A stretch of DNA of 64,000 bases from Batkoa obscura (lineage: Eukaryota > Entomophthoromycota > Entomophthoromycetes > Entomophthorales > Batkoaceae). Position 1 is the first letter of the stretch; every line of letters starts with the position of its first letter. Below the pieces are notes generated by a model that had not been told where the DNA came from, searched no databases, and saw only the letters and a list, made by a program, of their open reading frames with translations. A program made the translations under genes and the position numbers. Below, in pieces: positions 36,340-46,929 of this stretch. The stretch spans positions 382,001 to 446,000 of the forward strand of contig JASVEC010000021.1 of assembly GCA_030770535.1 (NCBI GenBank), read 5' to 3'.

Positions 36340-38465
36340 ATGTTTGATCAAGAAAGAAATCATTTATTTATTAAAACGAATAATTATGGATCTTTAGAAG
36401 GTAGAAAAAGCAACAAGGGAGATGGCGAAAACGAACTTTCATTTTTAAAGTTGATCACTTTAACCATTGCTTTAGCTGGAATGCAATTTACTTGTAATTT
36501 AAATTCATTCAATTGATAAATTACTAATCTAATTTCTTTTAGGGACCATTGAGTTGGCGTATGTTTTGTATTAAATTTATTACTTATAATAACTAAGCTT
36601 TGTTTTAGTTATGGAACATTATATTTAGTTTCTTTAGGTATGCCAAAACCAATATTGTCTATTGTTTGGCTAGCTGGGCCATTATCTGGTAATTTGACTA
36701 AACAAAAGAAAAAAGATTTAACTAATTAATAAAAGGTTTGTTGGTACAACCAGTTATCGGATGTATAAGTGATAAAAGTACGAGTAAATTTGGAAGAAGG
36801 CGACCATTTATTATCACTGGTTATTTAATTGTAGTAGTATCTATGGTATTGATTGCTTATACGGAAGATATCGTCAGTTTTTTTTATAAATCAAAGTCAG
36901 ATGTAAATTTATTTTATAATTTAAAAATAGTTAAAATAATCATTCTATTAGAATTATAATACAAATGTGTTACTAGTGGCTTCATTAGGTTTCTATTTAT
37001 TGGATTTTTCAATCAACGCTGTACAGGCATGTCTAAGAGCTTTGATCGTAGATGTCTCCCCATTGGAACAACAAGAGATAGCCAATGCTTATGCAAGCCG
37101 AATGATTGGCATTGGAAATATCATTGGTTATTTTGTTGGCTTTGTCGACTTACCTAAAGTATTTCCTTACTTAGGGTCTAGTCAAATGAAAGTACTTTGT
37201 ATCTTAGCGTCCACTTTTTTTGCGATAACATTGGCTATTACTTGTTTTTATACAATTGAAAAACAATATGAAAGCGACTGTGATAGTTTAGAGAATTTGA
37301 GGTATATCTCTAGCTGAAGTATTAGTTAATTATTTATTAACATTATTTAGTGTATTAAAATTTTCTTTATACGTGTTTAAGAGAATTATTAAATCGTTGA
37401 GGAATCTACCCGATTGTATTCAGAAAGTATGTAATGTCCAATTTTTTGCATGGATAGGCTGGTTTCCGTTTTTATTCTATAGGTAATTTATAATTTTAGT
37501 GAGTTAAGAATCAAATTAACAAAAATAGTACAACTTGGGTAGCAGAGATATTAAGTAGAACCGAAAATCCTAACAGACCTGCTTTTTTGATTGAAGCAGC
37601 TAAAGTTGGATCCTTTGCTTTGTTCTTATATTCGATTGTATCTTTATTTGCTTCCTTTATATTACCAGCAATTACATTTAATGAAGTAGCCCATCATCGT
37701 AATCAAACTCTTAATGGAGTGGTTATAAATGATGCTTTAGAGTCACCACCTATTGCCAATGAAAGTAATATAATTTCAAAATTATTCTCCTTTTTAAACA
37801 TAAGAGTCTTGTTTGCCTTATCTCATTTTCTGTTTGGTATTTTAATGCTCTCTGGTTATTTTGTAAATTCTATATTTTCAGTTACATTTATTATAGCCAC
37901 TTGTGGAGTCTCTTGGGCAATTATGATGTGGGCTCCATTTTCAATAATTGGCGAATTTACGCGCATTTTGGTTTCTAAAGCTAACCATCATAATCATCAA
38001 ATTCAACCCGATGGCTTAGCAAATACATCCAATAGTATTAGGGTTAATGGTAGTGAGGAGGAACTGGAACTTGATGCGGGATTGATTTTAGGTGTTCATA
38101 ATATTTATATTGTATTACCTCAATTTATTGTCAATTTTTTTTCCACATTTGTGTTCTATTTTTATGGTGCTTCTGAAGACGATGTTTCCCATGAAAAAGC
38201 ACAAGTTACTGCTAAGGCTTACAAGCGATTACTTCCTTCAAGTATTTATGTTCCGTATACTAATTATGAGTTGGAAAAGGATTCAAAGTATAAAAATGGT
38301 CTATTTAAGAGCAATTCAGTTGATTCAAAATACAACAACAGCGCTGATTTAAACGTAAATAAATACCCAGAACCAGTTGGATTTTTACTCCGTATTGGTG
38401 GTGTATCTTCGATCATTGCAGGTTTACTTACCTTATATATTCCTTCACCAAATCTTATCGAGTAA
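36340..38465 (+). CDS. Sucrose/alpha-glucoside-type proton symporter (GPH/SUT family MFS)
   Basis: About five introns of 45-75 nt; exon joins keep frame. Family landmarks in order: [18 protein letters not shown] in TM1, [20 protein letters not shown] then SKFGRRRPF (the classic SUT loop 2-3 signature), [14 protein letters not shown], and after a long loop [20 protein letters not shown], a second SUT hallmark. The C-terminal half runs through [16 protein letters not shown] and ends [17 protein letters not shown] polar stretch containing [11 protein letters not shown] and an Asn/Ser-rich loop lie between late helices. Twelve helices and a plasma-membrane proton-coupled disaccharide importer are expected from family knowledge. 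The sugar is not certain; maltose, sucrose or another alpha-glucoside would all fit. The exon between about 37317 and 37400 is the least sure. Confidence 0.85.
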
Positions 38466-38902
38466 GCTAGTAACGTATTAATTATAATTAAATCTTGTAG
38501 TATCATTCGTCATTTGTTTTTAATACTTTGCACAAAGGAGAAAACGAATATTTATTATTTTGAACATTGAATTTAAATTTGTTCTTTAAGTTTTATATTT
38601 TTTAGTTAGCTGTATTTGATAGGATTTTAAATCGTGTGAATGTGTTTTTTTGTTAAGAACTTTACTAACAATGTTTCCATTCAAACAGTGCTCAAAAATG
38701 AAAAAAGTGATGAAACCAAAAAAACACTACCACGTACTAATCTCTAGAATTTATCAAGTCAACAGTTTCATCTTTTAAAAATGACAGTTGTCATATCAGA
38801 GTAAAATTTATCTACTAATTTAATAAAAGAAACATAACATTTTATACCAGAACATAAACTTGTGCGACTTTTTATTTCTAAATATAAGATTCAAGATTCA
38901 CT
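38466..38902. other. Convergent intergenic region with one MITE
   Basis: Contains MITE copy 17 between the transporter and chaperone 3' ends; otherwise featureless. Confidence 0.5.
38633..38735 (+). mobile_element. MITE copy 17, diverged
   Basis: Both ends are mutated (CGTGTGAATGTG / AACACTACCACGTA). The interior (TTACTAACAATGTTTCCATTCAAACAG) is recognisable. It is the only copy within the gene-dense 27-45 kb block. Confidence 0.75.
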
Positions 38903-41900
38903 TTAAAGCTCATCCTTTTCATCTTTAGCACTTTCTTTTTTGTCTGATTCAACAGGTTTTGATTCAGCATCCTCCTTATTGGATTTAGTACTGGGTTCAT
39001 GCTCATTTTCACTTTCAGTTTTTTCAGTATTAGATGTGTGTACAGTGGAATCATCTTTATCTTTCGAAGCATTTGAACTTTCTTGAGGTTTAGGAAGGGA
39101 AACAATTTTAGCAACTAATTTAAATTTAAGATCATCTAATTTTTTATGTCTACTTTCAATATCTTTAGATAATAAAATGGGTTCTTGATAACTTGCAAGT
39201 TTAGCTTGCTGTTCTACTTTTTCTTTTAACCATAATTTAGCTGCTGAAGCTTCATCTTGAATTTCTTTATAGACCGGAGCTAAAATTTCTTTATGTTCCA
39301 CGGTAAGATTTTGAACTAATTTATCTACATAAACTTCAACACTATTTAACGTCTCTTCAAGGCTTTCAATTGCTTTTGGTCGATTATCAATTTCTTTACG
39401 ACGTAATTCAATTGGAATTTTAATAGTCCTGTAATAAAAATTAGATATTTTAACCTATTATGATCCTATAAATAATTACTGTAATTCTTTAAGTTTTTTA
39501 GCAAACTCATTTTTAGTAGCATCTGAGTTCTCCAATAACCATTCAGAAGCTGAAATAACCGCTTTTTCTAATTTTTCACGTTCTTCTGATGTAGTAATTT
39601 CAACGATTTCTTCGCTTTCAATAAAATAATCATTCGAATAGATAAAGGACTCAAGGCTATTTAAAGCTTCATCGCGTGCATATCTTTCTTTATCGATCCT
39701 ATTGAGCTCAGCTAATCTATAAAAGTTGTTAGAAAATCATGATAAATAAACTATAAGGCTTACTTATTAGAAGCTTCTTTGATCTCTTGTTTATTCATTG
39801 GAAGGAAACAAGTTGGAGTATATTTTAGTTCTAATTGAATCTTTTCAATTACTGTCTTTTTAGAATCTTCTTTATTTGTTTCAGTAGCCTAAAATAATCA
39901 TATTAAAATACATCTAGACTAACTAAAAATCAATTACGTTTGCTGATTCTTTAGCATCTTCGGTGTTAGTTACAGATTCAGGGGCTAAAAATAGCTTAGT
40001 CTAAACTAACTAAATAAAATAAAATTATTTTACTTTCAGATGGTTTTTCCAAAGGTGTGAGTTGGAGTACTAATTGTGCTTTTGGTGTGGAAATAATACC
40101 AGCAGTAGAAATAGATACCAAAACACGTACTTTAGGTTCTCCAACAATCCTATCTTTTAATTTCTTTAAATTTTCATCAATTCCACGAACAGTAGCTTCA
40201 CCAAGCTGATGGCAGCCATATTCTCTAAAATAGGAATCAATAAATATAATTTTTTATAATAAAATACAACTTACTCTTTAATTGAAGTAAGGTTTTCAGG
40301 GTATTGGAGTGTGAAATCAAAATCAGAATTGAATTTAATAGGCATAAATTTATGCTCAAAAGCAGCTTGGTTTGAATTGATAATAGATACAGTTGTTTTC
40401 TCTCCAACATCTATTTATCTTTTAGAATAAAATTTAAAATATAAAGTTTATTACCTTTGTTAACTGGGATTATAACGGCTTCAATTGGGTAAGTGTTTGC
40501 TTCTTTAAGTCTGATATCTTTAACTTTAAATTGACTAGATAATGATGCTCCACGGAAAGTTGCGCCTGGTTAAATAGTATAAAAAACATTTTAGTACGAT
40601 AGTAAAATTAACTTACCAATAGCAGCAGACTCATCCCCATTAACACTTTGAGAAATTTTCTTTTCACCTGCAAATTTAACAAGAGCAGCTTGAATTTTTG
40701 GTATTCTAACACCCCCACCAACAAGGATAATGGAATCGATTTGGTCCTATAACTCATGTTAAAAAACATTAACTATACCGTCTATATTAGCTTACAATAG
40801 TCAACTTAGATGAATCGAGAATGTCTTTGATGGGGTTAAGTACTCTTTCAAATAAATCTTCGGAAGCTTTTTCGAATTCTTCTCTAGTAATCTTTGATTT
40901 GAAATCTACATCTTCATAGAGGGACTCGATCTATAGTAAAGTAGATATAAATATAAGTTGGAATTGCTGTAACTATAATAATACCGATAATGAAGCATCA
41001 TTATTAGCACTCAATATTTGCTTCATTTTGGTTGAATCTTTAAGAAGCTTAGCAAGTGCACGAGGGGATTCAGTAATTGGAGTAGATAAAGATGGATTGT
41101 TTGAAGTAAATCTCTCAATGAGTAATTTTTGGATTTTAGAATCAAAATATTTACCACCAAGTTCTTTATCGTATCCTACACCTAACACATCTATTGAAGT
41201 GTAAGTAACGTTTCTTTTATACTTTCCTTCCTTTGCTGTAGTTTCTTTAATATTGACCAAAGTAGCCACTGAGTTTCCAGATCCAATATCATAAATAATA
41301 TGCTTTTGTGGACCTGAAGCAAACTTTCTAGTCATAGCATAATTTAATGCAACTGCACTTCCATCACTAACTAAGCTAAGAACTTTTAATTCAGCTATCT
41401 CTGCTGCATCTAAAATCGCTTGTCTTTCATATTGGTTGAAATATGGTGGGATCTAATACGTATATTAATACTCTTCTTAAAAACAAAATATTGTTTGATA
41501 CTTACTGTAATCACAACATCTTTAATCTTTTCTCCAGCAGTTATCTCAGCCTCTTCTCTGGCATATTGGAAAAGCATAGCAGTAAGTTCTTCAGCTAAAT
41601 ATTTTGAGCCATTATCCGAGGTAAATAAGGTCACGTTTTTGTTATCAGCTTTTGAAATCCGATTCCAGTGAGTGCTACGATACTGGTTACTCTGCTTTGA
41701 GTCAAAATGTTGACCCAAAATTAACTTAAGGTCATAAAATGAGTCTTTAGGAAACCTTATTCCCTTTAAAAGTATTAGATTTACATTGCTGAGCTTAATA
41801 TCATGCTTACCAATGCTTGTCCATTGACACTAAAAGTCCTTTCAGTTCCACGGATGGTAAGTACCGCTTGGGTTTTACGTTTAGAATCTCTATTGAGTAC

Positions 41901-42044
41901 AATATCAAATGGAACGGATGGTTTAACTAATCCTATCTTTATCCATTCAGTACCAAAATCAATTGACATTACCGCGGATTGGACCACTGATAAGCCACTG
42001 AGCATTAAAAGCCCGTATAAAGTTGTATTGAGTGTTATTTTCAT
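38903..42044 (-). CDS. LHS1: ER-lumenal HSP110/GRP170-type chaperone (Lhs1/HYOU1-like)
   Basis: An HSP70-superfamily protein split by about ten introns, with start ATG at 42042-42044. A signal peptide (about residues 1-23, ending VVQS) leads into the phosphate-binding loop AVMSIDFGTEWIKIGLVKP. RGTERTFSVNGQALV and NIRFPKDSFYDLKLILGQ follow, as do IPPYFNQYERQAILDAAEIA, SLVSDGSAVALNYAM, YDIGSGNSVATLV and DVLGVGYDKELGGKYFD, all in the nucleotide-binding domain. A beta-sandwich region, a long helical lid and a Ser/Glu/Lys-rich disordered C-terminus follow, ending Lys-Asp-Glu-Leu, a direct ER-retrieval signal. The variant P-loop (DFGTEWIKIG) fits Lhs1/GRP170, which act as nucleotide exchange factor and holdase for BiP/Kar2, rather than BiP itself. 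Its start is about 170 bp from the CK2 alpha start. Confidence 0.9.
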
Positions 42045-42214
42045 AATGTTAAATAAAGTATCTCGAACATAATTTTTTTGTTTATAAATTTTAGTAAATC
42101 TACGAGTTAAAATTTGATTGGCTTTTCTTAGTTTATCCCATAACTTAAGAAATTGCTGCCATATTAATCCATAAGGAATAAAAATTTTTAGGCAAATTTT
42201 TCATCTCTAGCATT
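42045..42214. promoter_or_regulatory. Short divergent promoter between LHS1 and CK2 alpha
   Basis: Only about 170 bp separate two start codons on opposite strands, so both promoters and 5' leaders must share it. It is AT-rich with T runs; no specific binding site was identified. Confidence 0.5.
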
Positions 42215-43618
42215 ATGATTGAGAGTGTAGCTCGTGAGTATACGGATGTACTATCCAAACTTCCAAACGAGTATTGGGATTATGAAAATTTAGCTATCAG
42301 TTGGGGGTAAGTTACCACCAATTATACATGTGACTTTATTTATAAAATCTATTCAGAGAACAAGACAACTACGAGATCTGCAAAAAAGTAGGCCGTGGTA
42401 AATATTCGGAAGTATTTGAAGGAGTGAATCCCAATACAAGAGAAAAATGTATTATCAAAGTTTTGAAACCAGTAAAAAAGAAGAAAATTAAGAGGGAGAT
42501 CAAGATCTTACAAAACTTAGCTGGTGGAGTCAACATCATTGGGCTTTTGGATATTGTTAGGGACCCAGCGGTAATTTTTGGTTCAAAAAATTTATGCTAA
42601 ATGCTAATTTTTAAAGGCCAAAACCCCAGCTTTAATTTTTGAACATGTAGCAAATACTGATTTTAAAGTGCTTTATGGTACTTTCACCGATTATGATATT
42701 CGTTATTATATGTATGAGTTGCTTAAGGTGAGTCAATTTATTTTTTCTGTATAAATACTGAATTTCAAAGGCCCTTGATTTCTGTCACTCTCGTGGTATT
42801 ATGCATAGAGATGTAAAGCCACATAACGTAATGATTGACCATTCCAAAAGAAAGGTAAAGAATAACATATTTTAATGGCATAATTAATATTAGATATAGC
42901 TTCGTCTTATTGATTGGGGTCTTGCTGAATTTTATCACCCTAAAATGGAATATAATGTAAGAGTTGCTTCACGTTATTTTAAAGGTCCAGAACTTTTAGT
43001 TGATTTCCAAATGTATGATTATTCCCTAGATATGTGGAGTGTTGGGTGTATGCTTGCCAGCATGGTAATTAAGTTTTTTCTTTTTAAAACTAAATACTAA
43101 AAAAATTGTAGATCTTCCGTAAAGAGCCTTTCTTTCATGGTATGAAATTTATAGAAATAAGTTGAAAATAATGTTAAATAATTGATGTAATAGGCTCGGA
43201 TAATTATGACCAACTTGTCAAAATCGCTAAAGTATTAGGAACTGAAAAATTATTTGATTACATAGATAAATATAAGATTAAGCTTGATCGCAGATACGAT
43301 GAAATTCTTGGAAGGTAAGTTTGTCATAAACATCATTTAAAAGATAACTTAATTCAAATTAGATATCCACTTAAACCATGGAGCAAGTTCATAACCCCGG
43401 AAAACCAAAAGTTAGTGTCTAATGCAGCGATAGATTATTTAGACAAGCTACTCCGTTATGACCATCAAGTAAAAACGCTTAAAATTTTAAAAAGCATCAA
43501 TTGACAAATTAAATAGGAAAGATTGACCCCTACTGAGGCTATGGCACACCCTTACTTTGAACCAATTAGGAACCCAGGATCGAACATTACAAGTGATATG
43601 GCAGATATTGATAATTAA
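42215..43618 (+). CDS. CKA1: Casein kinase II catalytic subunit alpha
   Basis: Eight or so exons, ATG 42215 to TAA 43616-43618, about 335 aa, as expected for CK2 alpha. N-terminal [20 protein letters not shown] is followed by the glycine loop [11 protein letters not shown], the ATP lysine in [32 protein letters not shown] (catalytic loop), [10 protein letters not shown] (the CK2-type DWG in place of DFG), [14 protein letters not shown] and [16 protein letters not shown]. It then runs through [16 protein letters not shown] to HPYFEPI. The basic KKKK cluster after the ATP lysine is the usual substrate-recognition and regulatory-subunit region. CK2 is a constitutively active acidophilic Ser/Thr kinase of nucleus and cytosol. 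Confidence 0.95.
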
Positions 43619-44413
43619 AGTTGTGCTAAGCTTTTAGTTTTAGGTTTGCTGCACTAAACTCAAAGTTGTGTTTTGTTACTTAAATAGGCTTGTTTTCTAT
43701 AAAATTAATAATTTTTTATCTTAAGCAAAATAAATTGTTTGTAGAATTCTAAGTTTGTTATTCTATACAATTTTATTGAGGTTGGAACTATAATACAGGC
43801 TATGTTCTAGTGAAAAAGTTGATTGAACTTAGTCATGTTGCACTTATATATTGACGTTGTATTAAAAATAATAGTTTCGATCAAATATCAAAACAATAGT
43901 AAGGTAGTTGTCACCTTAAGTTATCAATAAACCATTAAAAGTAAATATTCAACCCAGATTTTTTACAAATTATCCCTTTTATTATAGGTAACGTTTACAT
44001 TCTAAAATGTTTCAAATTCGCTAAATTATAAAAAAGTATAACTGTTTTTACGCTAAGTATATATGTTATATTAACAACAAAATCGCTATACTATCCTTAC
44101 TAATGGCATTCTCTAAATTTTACTTGAAGAATGCTCTCTTACTTTCTAAAGATAAAATATCATTTGCATTTCATTATTTATGGTTATATGTTAAATAACT
44201 AAAAATTATTTGATAAAATACAAATTTTCAACTATGTAGCATTAACCGACATTCAATTAAATAATCTCAAACTATTCATATGGTATAAATTTAAAATCTA
44301 GAAGTTACATTCTGAAACAGGAAGGCATAGCTTCCCCACAAAGCTTGGTGAAAGCAATTTTTTAAAATTTTATTTACTTTAAAACTTCACTATAGCTAAT
44401 TAACTTCAATTCT
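43619..44413. other. Convergent intergenic region
   Basis: AT-rich; no gene, MITE or inverted repeat seen. Confidence 0.5.
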
Positions 44414-45095
44414 TTAACCAGAACGTTTGGAGTAGTTTTTCTTACCCAAGTCGAATGGGATATAACGGTGTTTAATCATGTGTTGTATTTGACGGCGCAT
44501 TGTAAGGATAAACAAGAAAATAAAATAAAATAACAATATTGGCCAAAATACTGGTATGTCCAAGGCATTAAATAACGTGCAGAATAATGATATAATGATG
44601 GCTCGGGTAGATAATAACCTAATCAAATAATTAACATTCAAACTTAAAAATATACGATTAAATCATACCAAAACTTAAACTCTGGGAGTCTACGAATAAA
44701 GGGACGAAATTCATCGTCAGAGCGGGTGGGTAAAGAGAACCCACTCTCATTGTCCAACTCTTCTTGTTCCATTTCTTCTAAAGCTGGGTCAAATCTGGGC
44801 GTCAAAAATGCCAAGAAAGCATTTAAAAGGTAAATTCCAAGCCCATAGGCTATAATATACCATCCTTGGGCTAAAATAAATCTCAATATAAAGGCAATAA
44901 GTAACACAGCACTTGCTACCCATCTATATGTTGGGTATGGAGTTAAACTATCTAAAAAGGTTTGGTGCCTCTGAATTGGGTTAGGCTTAAATTTAAGATT
45001 CCTAATCAATAACTTCTTACCACCGATATAGTATGCAATATCTTTTGCAACTTTCCAGCTACGCTTGACGAATCTTCGTTATTTGTGTTATTCAT
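44414..45095 (-). CDS. RER1: RER1 family ER-retrieval receptor
   Basis: Three exons. The start is taken as ATG 45093-45095 ([16 protein letters not shown]) because joining exon 1 at ATATCGGTG/AGGCACC gives the expected ...[17 protein letters not shown]. Further landmarks: [23 protein letters not shown], then a short acidic loop, [14 protein letters not shown] (strongly diagnostic), [13 protein letters not shown], and [20 protein letters not shown] at the end. About 185 aa with four membrane segments, normal for RER1. The protein cycles between cis-Golgi and ER and returns membrane proteins with polar transmembrane retrieval signals via COPI. The ATG inside intron 1 (45007-45009) should not be used. 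Confidence 0.92.
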
Positions 45096-45512
45096 ATTTA
45101 GGAAATATAATTATTTTTTAAAGATATTCTAAGAAAATAGTAACAAGCTGGAATCCTAATCTAAGTTTTAGTGAATTCATGTAGCCAATGAAGCTCGGTT
45201 ATTATTTTGTTACAAACCAATTTTTAATTGGTAAAGAAATTACTTAAAGCAATGCCTTAGTTAAACTATACATAGCAACTTTCGCTTTTAGCACCTTATG
45301 ACTGCCAAGGAAATTGAAGAATAAATCTACCTTGATATATGTAATAAAGATTTGTTTTTTCAAATGATCTACATGTTATTTTTCAAATATTGTCAAATAA
45401 AAATTATTAAGGTATTGACTTGATATTTTATTAAATTTTATTTTTAAAAATCTTATCTATTATCAATAACAAACTCTTAGTCAAAAGTGTATTTTAATTT
45501 TAGACAATGTGC

Positions 45513-45649
45513 TTCTGAATCAGTGGAGATACTTGATAGAGTGGAGAATAATCTGCACAAAACTAAATACAAACTATTGTATAATCAAAAACTTGTTAGT
45601 AATTTCGGGCAAATTCTCCACTCTATCAAGTATCTCCACTGATTCAGAA
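45513..45649. repeat. 137-bp element with perfect 37-bp inverted repeats
   Basis: Arms 45513-45549 (TTCTGAATCAGTGGAGATAC...) and 45613-45649 (...GATTCAGAA) are exact reverse complements over 37 bp, with a 63-bp spacer. GC content of the arms is higher than the surroundings. It looks like a recent miniature element of a family different from the TGGGGATGT one. Partial similarity continues a few bases beyond the arms. Confidence 0.9.
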
Positions 45650-46053
45650 ACATGTTATGTCTAAATAAACAATTTTAACTTTGAGCGTATAGCCATTATA
45701 AAAAATAGAGACATTTGACCCCTCAATTAAGACAGGTGCTTTTTTTTCAATCTATATCTCAATAGAATTCAAGATTGAAAAGATTCGGAACTTTTATTTG
45801 CCCACCACTACTTTTACACATTTTAGATTCTCTTAACCGAATAAGCCAAATGTCTCTATTTTTCATAATTTGGGTTATATTTGAGTTGGAAAATTGAAAG
45901 TAAATGAAGTAGATTTAAAGTATAATAAACATTCATTTAGTATTTGTATAGTTAAACGCTTGCAATGCGCATCAATAAAACTTTAAAGCTAACACTTATT
46001 TATAAAGAGTTATTATACTGATTTATCAGACTTTTTAGATAAATTTTATGTAA

Positions 46054-46161
46054 ATATGAGGATGTTTTTTTTGGTTTCATCACTTTTTCACTTTTTGAGC
46101 ACTATTTGAGCGGAAAGATTATTAATAAAATTATTAAACACAAAAACACATCTTCATATAT
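46054..46161 (-). mobile_element. MITE copy 18 (TGGGGATGT family)
   Basis: Full length, minus orientation, ends ATATGAGGATGT / ACATCTTCATAT; core GAGCACTATTTGAGCGG. Confidence 0.9.
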
Positions 46162-46456
46162 ATAAAAACGGACATATCTATATTAATAATAACTATTAAT
46201 GAATAATTTTGAGTGGTTCTTATAAAACAGCTATAAAGTACAATCAATCATGCTCAACTATTTAAAAGAAAAGGTTAAAATTAAATAGCAACTATTTAGA
46301 ATTTAGAAGCAGTAAGTTAGCTTAATTTTGAAGCTTAGATACTAAACGAGTTAACCAGTAATAATATTATTGTCACCAAAACTGGATAACATTGTATTAA
46401 TGTTTAACACAAATCTAACTTCCTTTAATTTGCTTACTATTAATAGTATTTAATAA

Positions 46457-46630
46457 TCATTGAAAAAATAATCTAGGTGGTTTAAAAAATTATATATTTT
46501 TAGTGCCTTTTACAGTTTTGGTCTTTATTAGATGTAGTTTTTAAATATAACTTTTTGCTGTTTTACTATGTAAAAAGTACTAATTAAAAATATATAATTT
46601 TTTAAACTACCCAAATTATTTTTTCAATGA
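46457..46630. repeat. 174-bp element with long imperfect inverted repeats
   Basis: The left arm begins TCATTGAAAAAATAAT and the right arm ends ATTATTTTTTCAATGA. The arms pair over roughly 55 bp with few mismatches (shared interior TTTAAAAAATTATATATTTTT), around a spacer of about 60 bp. No coding capacity. Probably another miniature inverted-repeat element. Confidence 0.85.
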
Positions 46631-46717
46631 CTATATAATGATATCAACACCTGTATATAATTTAGAATAAGAGATAAATAAAAATAAAGATAGCACATTT
46701 ATTGAATAAAAAATATC

Positions 46718-46824
46718 ATATGGGGATGTATTTTTTTGTTTAATAATTTTACTAACAATCTCTCCGCCTAAATAGCGTTCAAAAAATGGAAAAAGTTATG
46801 AAGTTAAAAAAAACAGCCCCATAT
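46718..46824 (+). mobile_element. MITE copy 19, first of a tandem pair
   Basis: Full length, left end intact (ATATGGGGATGT), right end ACAGCCCCATAT. Confidence 0.92.
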
Positions 46825-46922
46825 AATGATTTTTTTTTTAAATAATTTTATTAATAATCTTTCCGCTTAAATAGTGCTTAAAAATTGAAAAAGTGATGAA
46901 GTCAAAAAAAACATCTCCATGT
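46825..46922 (+). mobile_element. MITE copy 20, second of a tandem pair
   Basis: Same orientation as copy 19 and directly adjoining it. The left end is reduced to AATGATTTTTTT; the right end is ACATCTCCATG. It stops 7 bp from the stop-codon end of the GMC gene. Confidence 0.88.
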
Positions 46923-46929
46923 ATAATCT

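Larger units (their letters stand above)
45096..46929. other. Repeat-rich intergenic region
   Basis: No gene. It holds two inverted-repeat elements (45513-45649, 46457-46630) and MITE copies 18-20 and so is a cluster of small non-autonomous elements. Confidence 0.6.

Noticed and set aside
44644-45009. ATG at 45009 as the start of RER1
   Set aside because: It lies in the first intron; the upstream exon from 45095 joins in frame to the conserved [12 protein letters not shown] region.
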